Positions 58,747-64,000 of a DNA stretch of 64,000 bases are shown here, in pieces. Origin of the DNA: Anaerococcus nagyae (GTDB lineage Bacteria; Bacillota; Clostridia; Tissierellales; Peptoniphilaceae). Within the stretch, counting starts at the first letter, position 1; each line of letters opens with the position of its first letter. The position numbers and the translations under genes are program-made. The DNA lies in contig NZ_JAGGLS010000005.1 in NCBI RefSeq assembly GCF_017874535.1, forward strand, positions 62,001-126,000. The letters run 5' to 3'. Below the pieces are notes generated by a model. That model was not told the DNA's origin and did not search any database. It was given only the letters and a program-made list of their open reading frames with translations.

Positions 58747-59243
58747 AACAATAGTTCATAGGCATATCTCGGCATAGGTCTACCATTATCATTTATATAG
58801 ATAATTCCTATATATGAAAACCCAAGCTTTTTTATAAGCCCTCTCATCCTAAAATTATCCTTATGAGTATCAATCCTAAGTGAATCCTTACCATTCTTTA
58901 TTGCAAAATCTTTTATTTGCTCAAAAAATAGGCTTCCTATTCCCTTTCTAGCTTTATTTCTATCTACACAAAATGTATGGATTGTAATGGAATCATCGCC
59001 TTTCATAGCTTTTCTTACACTGGCATAAGTAGGATCGTAGTCAGGGCTAAGATAAGCATAGGCTAAAATTTCTCCATCTTTCTCATATACGTAAGAATTA
59101 TTTCTTGAAACTTGTTGACCTAACAATGACAAATTAGGTGTACCATTTTGCCACTGATCAACGCCATCATTTTTTAATGATTTCTTAGCTTGTTCTAATA
59201 TTTCTGATACTTTTTCTAAATCTTTAAAATTTGCTTTTCTCAT
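58743..59243 (-). CDS. GNAT acetyltransferase
   Basis: 166 aa, a one-domain Gcn5-related acetyltransferase. The acetyl-CoA pyrophosphate loop is near KARKGIGSLFFEQ (about 112-124), and a NFRMRGLIKKLGF block follows. The substrate is unknown. It is translationally coupled to the helicase (4-bp overlap). Confidence 0.85.
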   Translation of the reverse strand: MRKANFKDLEKVSEILEQAKKSLKNDGVDQWQNGTPNLSLLGQQVSRNNSYVYEKDGEILAYAYLSPDYDPTYASVRKAMKGDDSITIHTFCVDRNKARKGIGSLFFEQIKDFAIKNGKDSLRIDTHKDNFRMRGLIKKLGFSYIGIIYINDNGRPMPRYAYELLL

Positions 59244-59341
59244 AAAAGCATTATACCATTATTGTTTTTAAGTAATTTGTGAAAATTCGGGTAAAATTTA
59301 ACATAGACGATAAATAATTAGAATTTAAAGAGGTGTTATAT

Positions 59342-60517
59342 ATGTACGATTATTTAATAATAGGAAATGGTATAGCTGGTCTTTCTGCTACAGAAGAGAT
59401 TAGAAAAAAAGATGCTGACGCAAAAATACTTATAGTATCAGCTGAAAAACCAAGCACATATTGGAGAACAAGACTTTCTGATTTGATTTCTAAAGAATTC
59501 AATGACGATGATATATATGTAAAAAAAGAACCATGGTATAGCGAAAGACATATAGATGAAAGACTACAAACAGCTGTAGATAAATTAGACCTAGATAGAA
59601 ATGTAGCTGTCCTATCAGATGGAGAAGAAATAGAATATGCAAAAGCACTACTTGCAACAGGAGCACATCCATTTGTACCACCAATAAAAAATATTAGCAG
59701 CGATGGGGTTTTTGCTATAAGAACTATTGATGACCTCATGAATTTTAAATATTATGTAAACGGCAAAGATAAAGTTATTGTTATAGGTGGAGGCATTTTA
59801 GGACTTGAAGCTGCTTATTCTGCAAAACTTCTAGGTAAAAAAGTTACAGTTATAGAAAGCTTTGACTATTTATTATCTCGTCAACTAGACCAAGATCTTT
59901 CTCAAAAACTTGAAAGTACACTAAATGATATGGGAATTTCAACTTATACAGGTAAAAACACTAGTGAAATTTTATCTAAAGATGGCAAAGTGATAGGAGT
60001 TAAGCTTGATGATGGAAGTACTATAGATGCCGATGCAATCATGGTTCAAGCTGGCGTTCGTTCAAATGTAGAAGTTGCTAAAAATTCAGGACTTGAAGTA
60101 GATCGAGGAATTATAGTAGATGATACTTTACAAACTGAGAAAGAAAATGTATTTGCTGCAGGAGATTGCGCTCAAATAGGCAATTTTACAATTGGCTTAT
60201 GGACTTCCAGCCAAGAAATGGGCAAAATTGCAGGACACAATATGACAGGTAGCAACGAATGCTACGAAAAGCCAAAGCCATTCTCAACTTTAATGATAGG
60301 CGATACAAAGATATTTTCGGCAGGAATTACTTCAGGTGAAGGTATAGAAGAAATATCTAGTGAGAAGGACGGAAATATCTACAAGCTATTTAAAATGAGC
60401 GATCAATACGTAGGTGGAATTCTTTGGGGAGATATCAAATATCAAAATGATGTTAAAAATATAGTATTTTACCACGAGGAATTAGAAAATACTAAATTAT
60501 CCGAGATGTTTAAATAA
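59342..60517 (+). CDS. NAD(P)H:FAD oxidoreductase (rubredoxin/nitrite reductase-like)
   Basis: 391 aa. FAD motif IIGNGIAGLSA (about 6-16), NAD(P) motif VIGGGILGLEAA (near 145), and GDCAQIGN near 275 for FAD. It resembles NirB-type and rubredoxin reductases, so it probably reduces a small redox protein. The start is ATG at 59342 with AGAGGTG; a GTG at 59333 lies in the RBS. Monocistronic. Confidence 0.88.
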   Translation: MYDYLIIGNGIAGLSATEEIRKKDADAKILIVSAEKPSTYWRTRLSDLISKEFNDDDIYVKKEPWYSERHIDERLQTAVDKLDLDRNVAVLSDGEEIEYAKALLATGAHPFVPPIKNISSDGVFAIRTIDDLMNFKYYVNGKDKVIVIGGGILGLEAAYSAKLLGKKVTVIESFDYLLSRQLDQDLSQKLESTLNDMGISTYTGKNTSEILSKDGKVIGVKLDDGSTIDADAIMVQAGVRSNVEVAKNSGLEVDRGIIVDDTLQTEKENVFAAGDCAQIGNFTIGLWTSSQEMGKIAGHNMTGSNECYEKPKPFSTLMIGDTKIFSAGITSGEGIEEISSEKDGNIYKLFKMSDQYVGGILWGDIKYQNDVKNIVFYHEELENTKLSEMFK

Positions 60518-60548
60518 ATTTTATATTTGAAAATTTATTTACCTAAGA

Positions 60549-60578
60549 ACAGGACAATAGTATGTCCTGTCTTTTTTT
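60549..60578 (+). terminator. Terminator after the NAD(P)H/FAD oxidoreductase
   Basis: An 8-bp stem, ACAGGACA/TGTCCTGT, then seven T residues. Confidence 0.8.
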
Positions 60579-60589
60579 GCTTAATATTA

Positions 60590-60803
60590 GAGATCTCTCC
60601 ACTTCAGTCGAGATGGTATGTATTTCCCACAATTTTATTAAGCAGGCTCCAACCATTTCTAACAGAGCAAAAGGAGTGGAGAAAGCTTAGTAATAATCAA
60701 TACAAGGATCCCTCCGCTTCGGTCGAGATGGTATGTATTTCCCACAATTTTATTAAGCAGGCTCCAACCATTTCTACCTGAGCAAAAAGGAGTGGAGAAA
60801 TCT
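60590..60803. repeat. Tandem duplication of a ~115-bp repeat unit
   Basis: Two units offset by 115 bp. About 50 bp are identical between them, from TCGAGATGGTATG to CCAACCATTTCT (about 60608-60660 and 60723-60775). The first unit is bounded by TCTCCACT and its complement AGTGGAGA (60596-60603 and 60675-60682); the second has CCTCCGCT instead. The CCACT-CGGTCGAGATGG core matches the other repeats of the window. It accounts for most of the 423-bp gap between the oxidoreductase and COG4091 genes. No ORF longer than a fragment is present. Confidence 0.65.
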
Positions 60804-60851
60804 ATTGATTTGCTTTGTCTTAAAAATAAAATTATAAATTTAATGCTTTAT

Positions 60852-60892
60852 AAAAAATCCCTCAGAATCATTAAAATATATCTGGAGGGACT
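60852..60892 (-). terminator. Terminator after the COG4091 gene
   Basis: A stem TCCCTC/GAGGGA with an adjacent AGA/TCT, one bulge, followed by TTTTTT on the minus strand. Confidence 0.75.
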
Positions 60893-60940
60893 TTTCTATT
60901 ATTAACTTTTTAAAATCAATTATTAAATACTAAAATATTA

Positions 60941-62233
60941 TTACAATTTCATAGAGTTTTGTCTACGTCTAAGTCTTGTTATAGTAGCTCTTTCATCGAT
61001 TTCTACCATATTCATTTCTATCAATGTATCTTTTGGGATATCACAAGTTGCTACTGTTTTTGGTGTTATTAAACCTATAGGAAGTAAGTCTTCATTCATC
61101 GATCTTGTATGGCTTGTAAGTTTACCATATACTTTCTCACTTCCAATACCATCCAAGCTTTCTCCTGCTTTTATATCTCTTTTTGCTATTGTTATAGTAT
61201 CTGCAACTTGACCTTGGATTGGAGCAATTGTTGGTTCATTTTCTACAACTGCATTATATATTGTAATAGGCGCCTCAAGACTTGTTAAGTGATATGGTCT
61301 ATACATTAGATAATTTGGACCATCCCCAAATCCTAGAAATTTCATAAGATCTCTTACATCCTCTTTATCACTTGTAGCAATAATAAAAACTCCAGGAGCC
61401 ATTCCTTTAGAAAATTCTACTATCTTATAATTATCTAAAATTCCACCTTCTCTTTTTAACTTAAAATCTTCAACAGCTGTTTCCGGACTAGTATCTATGC
61501 CATGGCAGCCAAATGTATCTGGTAAAAATCCTAAGGCATTACATACAGAGTTAAGCTCGAGCATAGTATTTGTGCCATCTACAAAGCTTGTTAACATTTT
61601 TGCAGATAAGTTTTTTCCTTTCGCCTCTTCTTTTAAGGTTTCTGGAGTTGCATACTCATCAAGTTTATTATTTTTACCTTTTGCAGCTACAAGAACATCT
61701 AGGCCCATCCCAAAAGCTTGATCGCATAGATCTATAATTGCACCCGGTTCATCTCCTAATATTCCTGTATAAACAACTCCTGCTTTTTTTGCCATATCAT
61801 GTAAAACAGGTCCTACAGTTGCTTCACACTCTACATTAAATGAAATCATATGTTTGTGATATTGTATTGTTTTGCGAGCTATCACAGCACCAAACGAAGG
61901 ATTTCCTGTGCAATCTATAACAGCGTTTATTTGTAAAAGCTTATAGCTAAGTCTATAGTTAGTAGACACACACACATAGCCTTTTTCCAATACTTCATAT
62001 CCCTCGTTATAATCATCAGTGTATATTATTCTTTCTTCTGGAATACCCGCTTTTTTTAAGGCATCTATGGCTTTTTGTGGTGTTCTATCAATTACTAGTT
62101 TAACTTCCATAGCGTCAATATTTGATAATTGTGAGATAAGGCTAGCACCCATCTTTCCTGCTCCTATTATTGCAAGTTTAATGGATTCACCATTGTATTT
62201 CATTTCATTTAAGTTTCTACTTATTTTAAACAT
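60941..62233 (-). CDS. COG4091-type dehydrogenase with C-terminal SAF domain
   Basis: 430 aa. The NAD(P) motif LAIIGAGKMGASL is at about 19-31. The central region resembles homoserine dehydrogenase, and a C-terminal SAF domain (about 335-420) follows. COG4091 members are predicted homoserine-dehydrogenase-like proteins; the actual substrate is unknown. It overlaps the preceding flavoprotein gene by 8 bp. Confidence 0.8.
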   Translation of the reverse strand: MFKISRNLNEMKYNGESIKLAIIGAGKMGASLISQLSNIDAMEVKLVIDRTPQKAIDALKKAGIPEERIIYTDDYNEGYEVLEKGYVCVSTNYRLSYKLLQINAVIDCTGNPSFGAVIARKTIQYHKHMISFNVECEATVGPVLHDMAKKAGVVYTGILGDEPGAIIDLCDQAFGMGLDVLVAAKGKNNKLDEYATPETLKEEAKGKNLSAKMLTSFVDGTNTMLELNSVCNALGFLPDTFGCHGIDTSPETAVEDFKLKREGGILDNYKIVEFSKGMAPGVFIIATSDKEDVRDLMKFLGFGDGPNYLMYRPYHLTSLEAPITIYNAVVENEPTIAPIQGQVADTITIAKRDIKAGESLDGIGSEKVYGKLTSHTRSMNEDLLPIGLITPKTVATCDIPKDTLIEMNMVEIDERATITRLRRRQNSMKL

Positions 62234-63434
62234 CTAAGCTCCTTATATAATCACTGGCTATCTTGGCAGTTGATGCTGCCCAGCTAATATTGTAGCCTCC
62301 ACAAGCTCCCGCCACTTCTTGGCATTCTCCTATAAAGAATACATCTGGATAAATAGTAGAAGTCATAGTTTTAGGATCTATATATTTGATATCAACTCCA
62401 CCAATAGTAACCTGTGCATTTTCTTTATCATGAATTTTTTTAACCGAGAAACTTAAGTTCTTTAGGCTTTTTGTTAAGTTATCAAAATCCTTATCACTTA
62501 AATTCCCGCTTATTTTTTTTAAACTAACATTTGATATATTTAGTATATCATCTATTAGTTTCTCATTTATTATACCTATTAATATATCCTTTATAGGTCT
62601 GCTTGGAAATTTTTTTGATAACTTGAATAAAAAATTTCTAAAGTCTTTTCTATTATATTCAGGGAAAAAATCTATTCTAATTTCACATTCTCTGTTTTTC
62701 ATTAAGTGTAAAGACAAATCATTAGAAATATCTAAAATAGCTGTTCCTGTCAAGCCATAATCTTGGAATATAACGTCATCCACCGACTCTTTTACATATT
62801 TACCGTCTACAAATAAGCTTGCTCTTGCAGAAACCTTAGTTCCCTTAGCCTTTTTTGAAAGTTTCTCTTTTGTTTCATAGTTAGTTATTGCATAGGTCAT
62901 TTTTGTAATAGGAATCTCATCTTCTATAAGCTCAAAAATTTTACCATCTGAGCCAGAGTTTTTAAGAGTAATACCTCCTGCAGCTATAACTAACTTATCG
63001 TATGAGTAATTATTTGTAGATGTCTTTACTTTTTTTCTCTTAAAATCAATGCCAGTAACTTTTTCATCAAACATAAATTCTATACTTTCTTTAGCTGATA
63101 AGTAAAGAATATCTCTTACAGTCTTACTAGACATAGTCTTTGGATAGCATCTTCCTGATGGAAGGTGCGTAGTTGCTATTCCAAGTTCATGAAAGTACTC
63201 TATAAGATCCATGTTTGTAAAATAATCTATTACATTTTTTACAAAATCATCATTTGATGAAGTAAAATTATCCACACCATAATTAAGATTAGTGAAATTA
63301 CAACGACCGTTTCCAGTTGCAAGCAATTTTCTTCCCGCAAATTCATTCTTATCCAAAACTTTGACATCGGATTTTCCCATAAAGTTTGCAAAAAATAAGC
63401 CTGCTACTCCTGCACCAATTACTATAATTTTCAT
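62226..63434 (-). CDS. HI0933-family FAD-dependent oxidoreductase
   Basis: 402 aa. FAD motif VIGAGVAGLFFANF (about 4-17) and conserved GRKLLATGNGRCNFTN (about 37-52), YPKTMSSKTV and a C-terminal GECQEVAGACGGYNISWA. The family (also called BaiN/YhiN-like) has unclear substrates. Its start overlaps the MurE-like gene by 4 bp. Confidence 0.88.
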   Translation of the reverse strand: MKIIVIGAGVAGLFFANFMGKSDVKVLDKNEFAGRKLLATGNGRCNFTNLNYGVDNFTSSNDDFVKNVIDYFTNMDLIEYFHELGIATTHLPSGRCYPKTMSSKTVRDILYLSAKESIEFMFDEKVTGIDFKRKKVKTSTNNYSYDKLVIAAGGITLKNSGSDGKIFELIEDEIPITKMTYAITNYETKEKLSKKAKGTKVSARASLFVDGKYVKESVDDVIFQDYGLTGTAILDISNDLSLHLMKNRECEIRIDFFPEYNRKDFRNFLFKLSKKFPSRPIKDILIGIINEKLIDDILNISNVSLKKISGNLSDKDFDNLTKSLKNLSFSVKKIHDKENAQVTIGGVDIKYIDPKTMTSTIYPDVFFIGECQEVAGACGGYNISWAASTAKIASDYIRSLDV

Positions 63435-64000
63435 TGAGCTGCTATCGCCTCAAGGACAGTTTCATACTCATTATAAGGAGTTTTTTCATTGCCATTTAGT
63501 TTTAAAAAATGCTCCTCACCCTTACCTAACATTAGGATATAATCTCCCTTATTAGCTTTACTTATTGCATAAATCATTGCTTCTTTGCGGTCTTTTATAG
63601 TTTTGTATTCTCCATCATATTCTTTAATACCAAGGACAATTTCATCTCTAATTTTTTCATAGGTTTCAAACTTCGGATCATCAGTTGTTACTACTGCAAA
63701 GACATCATTTTTTGCACAAGCATTACCTATTAGTCTTCTAAATTCAGCATTTCTATCGCCATTTATGCCGAAAACTGCTATAGTTTTTACATCTTTTGGA
63801 ATAGACTTAAAAATAGCTTCAAAGGCTCTTGGGGTATGAGCAAAATCTATTATTATATTTTTTCCTAAGTCATTTTTTACATACTGAAATCTTGATGGAA
63901 TACCTTTAAATTCTTTTAATTTGCTAGATATTTCTTCTAAGCTAGCTCCCATAAGATTTAATGTAGCTATGGCTGCAAGTTTATTATAAATTTCATAATC
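63431..64000 (-). CDS. murE: MurE-like UDP-N-acetylmuramyl-tripeptide ligase, C-terminal part
   Basis: Partial: the reading frame is open to the right edge. The visible part holds the central-domain end (YEIYNKLAAIATLN near 63950-64000), the IDFAHTPRAFE hinge and a C-terminal domain with the GDYILMLGKGEEHF loop. Where meso-DAP enzymes have DNPR, this one has DDPK, so the added third residue may not be meso-diaminopimelate. Assignment is to MurE rather than MurF or MurD by the YAHTP-like and GKGEE motifs. Confidence 0.85.
   Translation of the reverse strand, partial: DYEIYNKLAAIATLNLMGASLEEISSKLKEFKGIPSRFQYVKNDLGKNIIIDFAHTPRAFEAIFKSIPKDVKTIAVFGINGDRNAEFRRLIGNACAKNDVFAVVTTDDPKFETYEKIRDEIVLGIKEYDGEYKTIKDRKEAMIYAISKANKGDYILMLGKGEEHFLKLNGNEKTPYNEYETVLEAIAAQ

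Overview
The window is a single low-GC chromosomal segment from a Gram-positive anaerobe of the Firmicutes/Bacillota, most likely a Peptoniphilaceae-type coccus such as Anaerococcus. That placement is inferred from gene content and AT-rich codon use, not from a marker search. Supporting signs are strong AGGAGG-type ribosome binding sites, a T-box leader, a TPP riboswitch, an L13-type leader, class B sortase, ECF transporter genes, Trk potassium uptake, and an anaerobic glycerol operon with a Bfd-like iron-sulfur domain. I see no rRNA, tRNA, CRISPR array, prophage or intact insertion sequence.

Layout. 1-5150: 5' part of a PstS-like phosphate lipoprotein with a Pho-box-like promoter, an NCS2 nucleobase permease, asnA and recQ. 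5180-12540: one tight leftward operon (THUMP RNA methyltransferase, L,D-transpeptidase, ecfA1-ecfA2-ecfT, truA, two membrane proteins). 12637-20356: small housekeeping units (hydrolase/FAD protein pair, UPF0340 protein, OGG1-type glycosylase with sortase B, glutaredoxin-like protein, HAD phosphatase, mutarotase-like protein, ferritin). 20414-22330: queH, then rplM-rpsI with its leader; a MITE-like element lies between rpsI and queH, flanked by two copies of the rpsI terminator core. 22360-28540: potDABC behind an unassigned leader with a terminator, and thiD-cytX behind a TPP riboswitch. 28544-34280: two tandem trkA-trkH pairs. 34379-43750: amidase, membrane proteins, a GNAT protein, an MFS transporter, HD and NlpC/P60 proteins, a repeat cluster, a DUF1002 protein, an Mrp ATPase and a PfoR-like membrane protein.

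43872-49069: niaR divergent from a T-box-controlled amino-acid ABC transporter whose specifier reads as lysine, followed by an unknown gene and murJ. 49151-54440: glycerol module glpP-glpK, then a terminator, then glycerol-3-phosphate dehydrogenase, a second flavoprotein and a DUF1667 protein. 54513-59243: sugar transferase, RsuA, PadR regulator, a UvrD-like helicase with an iron-sulfur nuclease tail, and a GNAT protein. 59342-64000: NAD(P)H/FAD oxidoreductase, a duplicated repeat, a COG4091 dehydrogenase, an HI0933-family flavoprotein and the C-terminal part of a MurE-like ligase.

A theme of the window is RNA-level control of transporter and catabolic operons. Thiamine (TPP), lysine (T-box), glycerol 3-phosphate (GlpP) and ribosomal protein (L13 leader) control can each be tied to a signal. 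A fifth leader, before potD, has its own promoter, a structured aptamer-like region and a terminator, but matches no riboswitch class I can recognise. It is the best candidate here for something undescribed.
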